This document shows positions 5,109 through 10,492 of a stretch of 10,677 nucleotides of DNA, one piece after another. Below the pieces are notes generated by a model that saw only the letters and a program-made list of their open reading frames with translations, was not told the origin of the DNA and did no database searches. Numbering within the stretch: the first letter of the stretch is position 1; each line of letters begins with the position of its first letter. The stretch spans positions 1-10,677 of the forward strand of contig JACRFO010000043.1 of the NCBI GenBank assembly GCA_016217865.1, written 5' to 3'. Both the position numbers and the translations under genes were made by a program. The DNA comes from Candidatus Kerfeldbacteria bacterium (GTDB lineage Bacteria > Patescibacteriota > Patescibacteriia > SBBC01 > CAIJZX01).

Positions 5109-6164
5109 TTACTTCAAGTCGCCGGGGTTGACCATGTAGGCTGTCGCGGTTTCCTCGGAGACTATTCCGTCGCCGTAGAGTTTCTTGATGTTCTGGTCCA
5201 TCGTGAACATGCCGTCTTCGGCCGAGGTTTGAATGGCCGTTTTAATTTGCGGTACTTTGTTCTCGCGAATGAGGTTGGCGATTGCCGGCGAGTTAATCAG
5301 GACTTCGCGCGCAGCGACGCGGCCGCCATTCGAACCGGGTAGCAGTTGTTGTGAGATGATACCGCGTAAGAAAAGAGAGATCTGCAGCCGAACTTGCGCT
5401 TGCTGGTATGGCGGGAAGACGTCGATAATCCGATCAATCGTCTGGGCGGCGTTGAGTGTGTGCAGCGTTGCGAGTACCAAGTGTCCTGTTTCGGCAAGGG
5501 TGATCGTCGACGCAATGGTTTCCAAGTCACGCATTTCACCGACCATAATCACGTTCGGATCCTGACGGAGGACATGTTTCAGCCCTTGCGCGAAGCTCAT
5601 CATGTCCGTCCCGAGCTGCCGCTGTTTGATGATTGACTTCTTCGGCGTATAAACGAATTCAATTGGGTCTTCGAGGGTAATGACGTGGAGCTGGCGTTCG
5701 CTATTGATCAGGTTGATCATCGCCGCGAGGGTTGTTGACTTACCCATGCCGGTTGGACCGGTGACGAGGACGAGGCCCTGCTTGAGGCGGCACAAGTCGT
5801 ACGTAATCGGGGGCATGCCAAGGTCTTCCATGGTTGGAATGGTTTGCGAAATGACCCGAGCGACGAGGCCGGCGTAACCTTTCTCCCAGTGCAAGTTCAC
5901 GCGGAAACGGGATAGGTTTTTCATCTCGTACCCGAGATCGAGTTCGCGCTCGGTATCGAACACTTCCTTCTGCTCGGGCGTTAAGAGCGAGTAGCAGATA
6001 TCCATCGTGTCTTTCGGCGCGAGAATTGGCTCCTTATCGAGTTTGATCAGTTCACCGTCAATGCGAAGAACGGGCGGCATCCCTTCAACAATGTGAATGT
6101 CGGATGCGCCCTTGTCGACGGCCATCTTGAAAATCGTATCGATGTACTTGGCGGTGCTGGCCAT
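5109..6164 (-). CDS. pilT: PilT-family twitching ATPase
   Basis: The 351-residue product is full length for PilT, the cytoplasmic hexameric ATPase that drives type IV pilus retraction. The N-terminal PAS-like half (SDIHIVEGMPPVLRIDGEL, residues 21-39) precedes the RecA-like core: Walker A GPTGMGKST (136-144, with Met where Ser is usual), Asp box TLEDPIEF (163-170), Walker B VIMVGEMRD (205-213) and His box TGHLVLATLHT (226-236). AIANLIR (294-300) matches the AIRNLIRE motif diagnostic of PilT over PilB. There is no N-terminal PilB extension. An in-frame ATG at 6212 lies between the -35 and -10 hexamers, so the ATG at 6164 is the start; its leader is about 20 nt with no clear Shine-Dalgarno. No other pilus gene is in the window. 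It is a single-gene unit with its own promoter and terminator. Confidence 0.93.
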   Translation of the reverse strand: MASTAKYIDTIFKMAVDKGASDIHIVEGMPPVLRIDGELIKLDKEPILAPKDTMDICYSLLTPEQKEVFDTERELDLGYEMKNLSRFRVNLHWEKGYAGLVARVISQTIPTMEDLGMPPITYDLCRLKQGLVLVTGPTGMGKSTTLAAMINLINSERQLHVITLEDPIEFVYTPKKSIIKQRQLGTDMMSFAQGLKHVLRQDPNVIMVGEMRDLETIASTITLAETGHLVLATLHTLNAAQTIDRIIDVFPPYQQAQVRLQISLFLRGIISQQLLPGSNGGRVAAREVLINSPAIANLIRENKVPQIKTAIQTSAEDGMFTMDQNIKKLYGDGIVSEETATAYMVNPGDLK

Positions 6165-6190
6165 GTGGTTTTGTTTGAGTTGGTGCGTGT

Positions 6191-6219
6191 ATTCTAGCAC
6201 GTTTACCACCATCAGTCAA
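6191..6219 (-). promoter_or_regulatory. Promoter of pilT
   Basis: On the minus strand, -35 TTGACT (6214-6219) and -10 TAGAAT (6191-6196) are 17 bp apart. Predicted start is near 6184. It lies between the DsbA-like gene's terminator and pilT and decides the pilT start codon. Confidence 0.8.
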
Positions 6220-6243
6220 TCAACCGTACAACGGTAAAACGAA

Positions 6244-6267
6244 ACCACCCGCCATTCGGCGGGTGGT
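6244..6267 (-). terminator. Intrinsic terminator of the DsbA-like gene
   Basis: A 10-bp perfect stem ACCACCCGCC (6244-6253) / GGCGGGTGGT (6258-6267) with loop ATTC. On the minus strand it is followed by TTCGTTTTACC. It lies 13 nt past the stop at 6281. Confidence 0.85.
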
Positions 6268-6280
6268 GAGAAGACGTTAG

Positions 6281-7057
6281 TTAGATTTTGGCCAGCGCGT
6301 CGTCAATGAAGGTCTTGACCTGGTCGAGCGGGTAGGCACCAGGAATACCGCCGAGGGTTTTTCCGGTCGCGCTGTTGACGAGGATGACGCTCGGTGTTCC
6401 CTGCGCACCGCCGGCCGTGCCGTCGGCTTCCTGATCTTTCACGACTTGGGCCATTTCATTGCTGTCGAGGCAGGCTTGGAACTTCGTCTGGTTAACGCCG
6501 AGTTCTTTTGCCAGCGGCCCGAGCTGGTCGAGGGCGAACCCAGTGCCGTTTGACGAGGTCCGTTCAAAAATGGCATCCGTAAAGTCCCAGAACTTGTCAT
6601 TGCCACCAAGCTTTCCAATACACAGGGCCGCCTCTGATTCTTTTTGCGCGTTAGCGTGGAAGCTAAGCGGGAATTGACGGTAGACGAGTCGGACTTGATC
6701 GCCGTAGTCCTTCATTACTTGCTTGATGGTCGGTTCAAACTGCTTGCAGAACGGGCATTCGTAGTCCGAATACTCGATGAGCGTCAGTTTGGCGTTCTTA
6801 TTGCCGCGGATGTAGTCGTCATCGGAGACCGCTTTCACATCGCTAAAGGTCTGGGCTGGCGCGGTGGTGTTCGTATTCGACGTCGTCGTGGTATCGGCCG
6901 TCTTATTCTTGGTTGAACCGTAGGCTTTCGGGAGGACGAGAACCAGTCCAATAACGGCGGTCGCCGCTACGCCGAGAATAATACCGAAAATAAACGTTAG
7001 CTTCGGCGAGGAGCCTTCAAACATACCGTTCGGTTTGACTGGTGTTGGTGTGTCCAT
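6281..7057 (-). CDS. Membrane-anchored DsbA-like thiol-disulfide oxidoreductase
   Basis: The 258-residue product has one N-terminal transmembrane anchor (about residues 19-43), then a Thr/Asn-rich linker (50-70) and a thioredoxin-fold domain of the DsbA/BdbD type facing outside. The active site is CPFC (101-104) in LIEYSDYECPFCKQF. The cis-proline loop is GTPSV (220-224). The helical insertion expected of DsbA-like proteins lies between (about 125-210) and holds two more cysteines (146, 196), which may form a structural disulfide. It should introduce or shuffle disulfides in exported proteins; the four-cysteine glycosidase at 1346-2800 is a possible substrate (inference). The start ATG at 7057 gives a normal anchor. 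It has its own promoter (7090-7118) and a strong terminator, so it is a single-gene unit. No DsbB/VKOR partner is seen here. Confidence 0.88.
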   Translation of the reverse strand: MDTPTPVKPNGMFEGSSPKLTFIFGIILGVAATAVIGLVLVLPKAYGSTKNKTADTTTTSNTNTTAPAQTFSDVKAVSDDDYIRGNKNAKLTLIEYSDYECPFCKQFEPTIKQVMKDYGDQVRLVYRQFPLSFHANAQKESEAALCIGKLGGNDKFWDFTDAIFERTSSNGTGFALDQLGPLAKELGVNQTKFQACLDSNEMAQVVKDQEADGTAGGAQGTPSVILVNSATGKTLGGIPGAYPLDQVKTFIDDALAKI

Positions 7058-7089
7058 ACGCTTGAAAATAAGTTTCTACTACGCTGTGT

Positions 7090-7118
7090 AGTATAGATGA
7101 GGGATGAAAAACGCGCAA
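7090..7118 (-). promoter_or_regulatory. Promoter of the DsbA-like gene
   Basis: On the minus strand, -35 TTGCGC (7113-7118), 17-bp spacer and -10 TATACT (7090-7095). The leader is about 26 nt without a Shine-Dalgarno. The -35 overlaps the 3' arm of the ferredoxin gene's putative terminator. Confidence 0.65.
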
Positions 7119-7136
7119 GTCGGGGGTTAGGACTCG
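7107..7136 (-). terminator. Putative terminator of the ferredoxin operon, fused to the next promoter
   Basis: On the minus strand CGAGTC (7131-7136) pairs with GACTTG (7116-7121, one G-T wobble) around a 9-nt loop that contains the ferredoxin stop codon. CGCG and five T (7107-7111) follow. The TTG of the next -35 lies in the 3' arm. Confidence 0.5.
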
Positions 7137-7369
7137 GGGTAACGGCGACGACCCGCGGCGTCGTAGAGGAAAATCGCGGCGACGGGGCAGGCTTTTGCCG
7201 CATCAAGGAGCTGCTCGTCGGTAACGCCTGGTCGCGGAGTCGCGATGGCTTTGTTTTCGGCATCAAGCTGGAATACTTCCGGCAGCAGGCTCACACACGT
7301 CGCCGCCCCGATGCACAGTTCGCGGTCAACTTCGATCTTGGTAATCCGTGATTCCGACGGCTGACTCAT
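7127..7369 (-). CDS. Small three-cysteine ferredoxin ([3Fe-4S] type)
   Basis: The 80-residue product matches single-cluster ferredoxins: IEVDRELCIGAATCVSLLPEVF (residues 12-33) and AKACPVAAIFLYD (58-70). The cysteines are at 19, 25 and 61. The usual second ligand of CxxCxxC is Ala22, so the pattern is CxxAxxC...CP, as in ferredoxins that hold a [3Fe-4S] cluster, many of which feed cytochromes P450 or similar oxygenases. A cytoplasmic one-electron carrier is likely; its partner is not in the window. The ATG at 7369 overlaps the stop of the upstream gene (ATGA), so the two are translationally coupled. The longer open frame reaching 7609 merely shadows that gene. It is the last gene of the 7127-7888 operon. 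Confidence 0.85.
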   Translation of the reverse strand: MSQPSESRITKIEVDRELCIGAATCVSLLPEVFQLDAENKAIATPRPGVTDEQLLDAAKACPVAAIFLYDAAGRRRYPES

Positions 7370-7635
7370 GCGGAAAATTGCTCTGCCCAAATCCGGTTGA
7401 TCTGTTCGGCTAGGGCCATGTCTTTCATGGTCACCATCCCCTCGTCGTGGGTCGTTAAGGTCACAATTACCGTCGGGTAGGTCAGGATGATGTCCGGGTG
7501 GTGGTTCACGCCTTCGGCCAGGTCGCGAATCGCGGTAATGAAGGCCACGCCACGGACGAAGGTGGCGGTTGGGAAGGTTCGGTGGATGGTTTTTTCGGTT
7601 GCCTGCCAACCGTCCGGGATGTGTTCGTGGGACAT
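7366..7635 (-). CDS. phhB: Pterin-4a-carbinolamine dehydratase
   Basis: The 89-residue product is full length for the PCD/DCoH family. Signature residues are visible: HHPDI (45-49), YPTVIVTLTTHDEG (53-66) and a C-terminal helix DMALAEQINRIW (72-83). The enzyme dehydrates 4a-hydroxytetrahydrobiopterin formed by aromatic amino-acid hydroxylases, regenerating the cofactor. No hydroxylase or pterin gene is present here; in many bacteria the protein occurs alone and may serve folate or molybdopterin metabolism or act by binding a partner. The ATG at 7635 begins 1 nt after the TAG of the upstream gene, and its TGA overlaps the next ATG, so the three genes form one mRNA from the promoter at 7895-7923. 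Confidence 0.9.
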   Translation of the reverse strand: MSHEHIPDGWQATEKTIHRTFPTATFVRGVAFITAIRDLAEGVNHHPDIILTYPTVIVTLTTHDEGMVTMKDMALAEQINRIWAEQFSA

Positions 7636-7636
7636 A

Positions 7637-7888
7637 CTAGTCTTGGTTGAGCACCGCGTCGTCGTGACCGGTCTCGAATGAAGCCTCGGCTTCCGGCCAG
7701 CGCGCCTTCAGCTTTTCGACGTACTCCTGGATATCATTGTCGTCGCTCAATTCTCCCAATTCCCGCTTCTCTTCAAGAACTTCAACAATCAAGTCATCGT
7801 ACACTTCGCGGCTGAATTCGCCGTCATCTTCCATCCGGTCGATAACGTCGCGGAACACTTGGTTGAGGTCGAAGGTGATGTTTTGCAT
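7637..7888 (-). CDS. Small acidic orphan protein, 83 residues
   Basis: First gene of the three-gene operon. The product is short, very acidic and probably all-helical: MQNITFDLNQVFRDVIDRMEDDGEF, then a helix VYDDLIVEVLEEKRELGEL, SDDNDIQEYVEKLKARWPEAEASF and an acidic tail. It has no cysteines, signal peptide or transmembrane segment. I do not recognise a family with certainty; it could be an adaptor or small regulatory protein. The ATG at 7888 lies 6 nt after TATACT, so the mRNA should be leaderless. The TAG stop is separated by 1 nt from the next start. Confidence 0.75.
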   Translation of the reverse strand: MQNITFDLNQVFRDVIDRMEDDGEFSREVYDDLIVEVLEEKRELGELSDDNDIQEYVEKLKARWPEAEASFETGHDDAVLNQD

Positions 7889-7894
7889 GGGCCC

Positions 7895-7923
7895 AGTATA
7901 CCGAAAAAGAACGGCGAGGACAA
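7895..7923 (-). promoter_or_regulatory. Leaderless promoter of the 7127-7888 operon
   Basis: On the minus strand, -35 TTGTCC (7918-7923), 17-bp spacer and -10 TATACT (7895-7900). ATG begins 6 nt later at 7888, so +1 should coincide with the start codon. The -35 is inside the hairpin of the preceding gene's terminator. Confidence 0.75.
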
Positions 7924-7929
7924 CCTCGC
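7903..7929 (-). terminator. Terminator of the membrane-protein gene, fused to the next promoter
   Basis: On the minus strand GCGAGG (7924-7929), loop TTGT, CCTCGC (7914-7919), then CGTTCTTTTT. It lies 16 nt past the stop of the 7946-9592 gene. The next promoter's -35 TTGTCC occupies the loop and part of the 3' arm, and the T-run is in the -35/-10 spacer. Confidence 0.75.
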
Positions 7930-7945
7930 GCAGCGGCGGGCCGAC

Positions 7946-9592
7946 TTAGTAGATTTCTTCCCGTTTTTCGCGAAGGAAGCCGAAGAATCCTTCCGTGGCC
8001 TCGAGGAATGCTTTGAACGGGGCTTCGATGATCACATCAAGGAAGAAGATCATCACGTTGATCTTCGGAACGCGCAGGCTAATCCAGCGTCCAACCTGGA
8101 GAATCGGGACGGTGAAGAAATCGAACAAGACGGTGAAGATATTCTCGCGTTGATCGACAACGAGCAATTCCTTCGCGAGCAAACGGACCCGGATCCCGAA
8201 GAAACTGACGATCGACAGGAACAGGAGGAAGATGAACATGCTAATCGGGGTGAAGTCGAGCCGCTGCAGTCCCCAAATAATCAATCCGAAGACGAGGAAG
8301 AATGTGAGCGTGTAGATCACCCGGAAGAGGCTGGCGAAGAAGGTGCTGCGACGGATCGGCTTACGTGGTTTAACGAGTGCGTGTCGCTCATCACCGCGGT
8401 AGACCAAGGCTTGAACTTTTTCGACAACCGCCAGTTCGTTCTTCTTCCCAGCCGGGCGAATGCTGACACCAAGCAAGAGTAAGAGGAGCGGCGGGAAAGC
8501 CACGTTGATGATCAGCGGCAACATGTTGTTGACATCGGTGTACACCAGCCGTTCGACTGGTAACTCGATCAGCACCAGAAGGAGCATCTTCGTCAGGAAC
8601 ACGTAGATAATAGAACGGATAACTGAGCGGGCAATTTTTCCATTAACTTTCTTCTTCCGGTCGTTGTAGGCCGCCTTGATGTCGTCTGAAAGTTTATCCG
8701 GATGTGTCATCTCTTCGGCGGCGGCGGTCCCGTGCTGACGGGCAACATCATAAAAGACGAGGAAGGCGATTGCGTACTTCTTCATGAGTCGCTGGAGAAG
8801 TTCACCAGCCGGGTGCCGGAGCTGGGTCTCGATGTCATGACGGATCTGCGGAAATTGGTGGCCCAAGGCCGCGATGACCTCGGGGGTTGGCCGGTTCCAT
8901 TCCGGATGACGGCGGGCGAAGAGGTGATAGCGAATAATGTTCGTATCCGACTTCAAGAGAGCGCGGTGGATGGCTACGTAAATTTGAGTGTTCTTTTCGG
9001 ATTCGGAGATATGGTCCTCGGCAAAGGCGATGTCACGGTGGGTCGTTTCGAACATCAGCTTGATCAACGCCTCTTCCTTTTCAGTCGGCGCCAGCAGTTC
9101 ATTGAGCTGGACCGCCATCAAACCTAAATACCAGCTGAACAGTTTGTCCGTGTCCTCGCGATTCGCCGCGGTTGGAACTTGCGTCCAGAGGTGAATGTAG
9201 GAGTTGATGACATCGCCGACATCGGTGATGATCGTCACTGGCAACGCCTTGTTCGGCAGGTACCGTCCGCGAATCAGCTCGAGGATGAGCGGTTCAGCAA
9301 TGGATTCGGCTGTAGCCCCGGCCACGAGACGGCGTTTGATGATTCGTTCGATAGCATTTTTCCGGAGCAGGTGTTCGTCTTGGTAATCGATCGCCTGGCG
9401 GAGTTTCTCGTAAGCCCAAGCAACGTTGCTGATCGTGTCATGCACTTCGATCATCGCCACTTCTTCTGTCGGTTGCGTCTTGTCCGGTCGCGAAAAGACC
9501 GTCAGCGTTTTGAAGACGGAATCGGCGAGTGGTCGCGGTGGAACCACGACTTTATCTTTCGAACCGTTGATGACTTTCTTCAGAAATGGCAT
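7946..9592 (-). CDS. Large multi-pass membrane protein of unknown function
   Basis: The 548-residue product has a soluble N-terminal half (about residues 1-320), rich in helices and charged residues, with no recognisable catalytic motif. Four hydrophobic segments follow at about 326-344, 358-376, 423-441 and 448-468, then an aromatic amphipathic region (485-525) and a tail ending in FFGFLREKREEIY. A basic loop (377-418) joins the second and third segments. The architecture and the C-terminal end resemble conserved hypothetical proteins I associate with Patescibacteria, but I cannot name a family or function. The ATG at 9592 lies about 30 nt from the predicted transcription start with no Shine-Dalgarno. 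It is a single-gene unit between the flavodoxin gene and the 7127-7888 operon. The long plus-strand frames opposite it are shadows. Confidence 0.85.
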   Translation of the reverse strand: MPFLKKVINGSKDKVVVPPRPLADSVFKTLTVFSRPDKTQPTEEVAMIEVHDTISNVAWAYEKLRQAIDYQDEHLLRKNAIERIIKRRLVAGATAESIAEPLILELIRGRYLPNKALPVTIITDVGDVINSYIHLWTQVPTAANREDTDKLFSWYLGLMAVQLNELLAPTEKEEALIKLMFETTHRDIAFAEDHISESEKNTQIYVAIHRALLKSDTNIIRYHLFARRHPEWNRPTPEVIAALGHQFPQIRHDIETQLRHPAGELLQRLMKKYAIAFLVFYDVARQHGTAAAEEMTHPDKLSDDIKAAYNDRKKKVNGKIARSVIRSIIYVFLTKMLLLVLIELPVERLVYTDVNNMLPLIINVAFPPLLLLLLGVSIRPAGKKNELAVVEKVQALVYRGDERHALVKPRKPIRRSTFFASLFRVIYTLTFFLVFGLIIWGLQRLDFTPISMFIFLLFLSIVSFFGIRVRLLAKELLVVDQRENIFTVLFDFFTVPILQVGRWISLRVPKINVMIFFLDVIIEAPFKAFLEATEGFFGFLREKREEIY

Positions 9593-9606
9593 GGGGCAGA
9601 AGACAA

Positions 9607-9626
9607 ACGAGCGCCAGGAGGCTCGT
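9607..9626 (-). terminator. Hairpin in the leader of the membrane-protein gene
   Basis: ACGAGC (9607-9612) and GCTCGT (9621-9626) form a 6-bp stem with an 8-nt loop, followed on the minus strand by TTGTCTTCT. The predicted start of the local promoter (about 9622) removes part of the 5' arm, so it would form fully only in readthrough from the flavodoxin gene and may act as a second, weak terminator. Confidence 0.35.
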
Positions 9627-9628
9627 CA

Positions 9629-9657
9629 AATATACCAAAAAAACCACGGTTTGTCAA
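9629..9657 (-). promoter_or_regulatory. Promoter of the membrane-protein gene
   Basis: On the minus strand, consensus -35 TTGACA (9652-9657), 17-bp spacer and -10 TATATT (9629-9634). The spacer contains the seven-T run of the flavodoxin terminator and the -35 lies in that terminator's hairpin. Confidence 0.85.
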
Positions 9658-9660
9658 CCG
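9637..9660 (-). terminator. Terminator of the flavodoxin gene, fused to the next promoter
   Basis: On the minus strand CGGTT (9656-9660), loop GACA, AACCG (9647-9651), then TGG and T7 (9637-9643). It is 15 nt after the flavodoxin stop. TTGACA of the next promoter spans the end of the 5' arm and the loop. Confidence 0.75.
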
Positions 9661-9675
9661 AACTGCACCTAAAAA

Positions 9676-10152
9676 CTACTTGCGCGGCACTTTGCGCTGC
9701 ACGTCTTCGATCCAACGCTCGATCGTCAATCGCGATTGGGGTAGATCGAAGTAATAGCCGTCGAAACGTAATGGTTGTCCGAGTAACTGCCCGCCGATCC
9801 GTTCGACGAACGTAACGAGGTGATCAGCTGCCGCGCAGAAATGCGTGTAGCTTGAATCGCCCAGACCGAAGACCGCGCACGGTAAGCCGGGATACTTCGC
9901 GCTGCCGACCCGATCAACGAACTCTTGCATGTGCTCCTGGAGCTGGCCCTGCTCCATCTTCTCTCCGACTTTACCCAGCCAAGTGCACGACCCAAGAATA
10001 ACCACATCAGCGTGCTGCAGGTCTTCCGGCTTCGCCTCATATGCCCGCTTCAGGTTGACCGTGTGTTTGGCGGCATGTAACTGTTCTGCTATTTGCATAG
10101 CCGCTTGTTGTGTCCCGCCTGAATTGGTGGCGTAGATGATAGCGAAGGTCAT
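9676..10152 (-). CDS. Flavodoxin
   Basis: The 158-residue product is a flavodoxin-fold FMN protein, a soluble low-potential electron carrier. The phosphate-binding loop is ATNSGGT (residues 8-14) after strand FAIIY. The first isoalloxazine loop is GSCTWLG (54-60, with Trp stacking), and the second is GLGDSSYTHFCAAADHL (96-112), a canonical flavodoxin signature. The start at 10152 gives the expected N-terminus; the open frame continues upstream to 10338 but only through the element and tRNA. There is no Shine-Dalgarno and I see no promoter in the 137 nt between the tRNA and the ATG, so the gene is probably transcribed from the tRNA-Arg(TCG) promoter. The start codon lies 12 nt after the duplicated tRNA 3' end. 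No flavodoxin reductase is in the window. Confidence 0.9.
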   Translation of the reverse strand: MTFAIIYATNSGGTQQAAMQIAEQLHAAKHTVNLKRAYEAKPEDLQHADVVILGSCTWLGKVGEKMEQGQLQEHMQEFVDRVGSAKYPGLPCAVFGLGDSSYTHFCAAADHLVTFVERIGGQLLGQPLRFDGYYFDLPQSRLTIERWIEDVQRKVPRK

Positions 10153-10160
10153 GGGGGTTG

Positions 10161-10185
10161 GTGTTGGTGCGCCCGGAGGGACTCG
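10161..10185 (-). repeat. Duplicate of the tRNA-Arg(TCG) 3' end
   Basis: 25-nt direct repeat of 10286-10310, running from CGA of the T loop through CCA and four further bases (ACAC). The bases beyond it differ between the copies. The 5' boundary is at the same tRNA position as in element A. Confidence 0.85.
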
Positions 10186-10289
10186 CCCTGACGGGGCCGG
10201 GGCCTGCGCTCTTCTGTCACTGGCAGCAGTGCTCGGCCCTTCTCGTCCCCTCGGACGAGATTTCTTGTGCGTCGCTTCGCGACCTGTGT
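10165..10289 (-). mobile_element. Short tRNA-linked element B
   Basis: The 125 nt after tRNA-Arg(TCG) on the minus strand contain, in order, hairpin GTCGC-GAA-GCGAC (10271-10283), an 8-bp hairpin TCTCGTCC-GAGG-GGACGAGA (10241-10260), the 46-nt core (10197-10242) and a copy of the tRNA's own 3' end (10165-10185). The first two hairpins have no counterpart in element A; the core and the terminal tRNA copy do. The repeat extends 4 nt past CCA (25 nt in all). The element lies between the tRNA and the flavodoxin start codon, so its RNA would be the 5' leader of the flavodoxin message. It encodes no protein. Confidence 0.55.
10197..10242 (-). repeat. 46-nt hairpin core, copy B
   Basis: Minus-strand counterpart of 1199-1244, 41/46 identical, same length. 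The tip stem is CTGCC-AGT-GACAG with one C-A mismatch; the closing pair is C-G where copy A has G-C. The base stem GGGCC/GGCCC is unchanged. Confidence 0.85.
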
Positions 10290-10366
10290 TGGTGCGCCCG
10301 GAGGGACTCGAACCCCCGACCCTTTGGTCCGAAGCCAAATGCTCTAATCCACTGAGCTACGGGCGC
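10290..10366 (-). tRNA. tRNA-Arg (anticodon TCG)
   Basis: On the minus strand, acceptor GCGCCCG/CGGGCGC, discriminator A and encoded CCA (10290-10292). The anticodon stem TTTGG/CCAAA with loop CTTCGGA gives anticodon TCG (reads CGA and other CGN). The T loop is TTCGAGT. It is the second arginine tRNA in the window and, like the first, is followed by a 46-nt-core element. Confidence 0.97.
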
Positions 10367-10376
10367 CTGCGGCCGA

Positions 10377-10405
10377 ACCGTACCATACTTGTATCAGATC
10401 TTCAA
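10377..10405 (-). promoter_or_regulatory. Promoter of tRNA-Arg(TCG) and probably flavodoxin
   Basis: On the minus strand, -35 TTGAAG (10400-10405), 17-bp spacer and -10 TACGGT (10377-10382). Predicted start is near 10370, 4 nt before the tRNA. The -10 is weak; TATGGT at 10382-10387 is an alternative without a good -35. Confidence 0.45.
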
Positions 10406-10457
10406 GCATGGACCAGCATTGCGATCAGCCTGGCGAAGTGTCGTATTATGTAAGAAA

Positions 10458-10486
10458 TTGCCCTGATTAACGTCGTAGGATATACT
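10458..10486 (+). promoter_or_regulatory. Leaderless promoter of the ECF sigma gene
   Basis: -35 TTGCCC (10458-10463), 17-bp spacer and -10 TATACT (10481-10486), with ATG 6 nt later at 10493. It is of housekeeping type and lacks the AAC-type -35 that many ECF factors use for autoregulation. Confidence 0.7.
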
Positions 10487-10492
10487 GCCGAA

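Noticed and set aside
6165..6212. N-terminal extension of PilT from ATG 6212
   Set aside because: That ATG lies inside the promoter, upstream of the -10 hexamer and the predicted transcription start, and the extra 16 residues are not PilT-like.
7370..7609. N-terminal extension of the ferredoxin frame
   Set aside because: It overlaps the pterin dehydratase gene entirely, is Arg/Pro-rich and unlike ferredoxin. The ATGA overlap gives the natural start.
10153..10338. N-terminal extension of flavodoxin through the element and tRNA
   Set aside because: The frame is open by chance across structured RNA sequence. Flavodoxins start at the strand just before the phosphate loop, matching ATG 10152.
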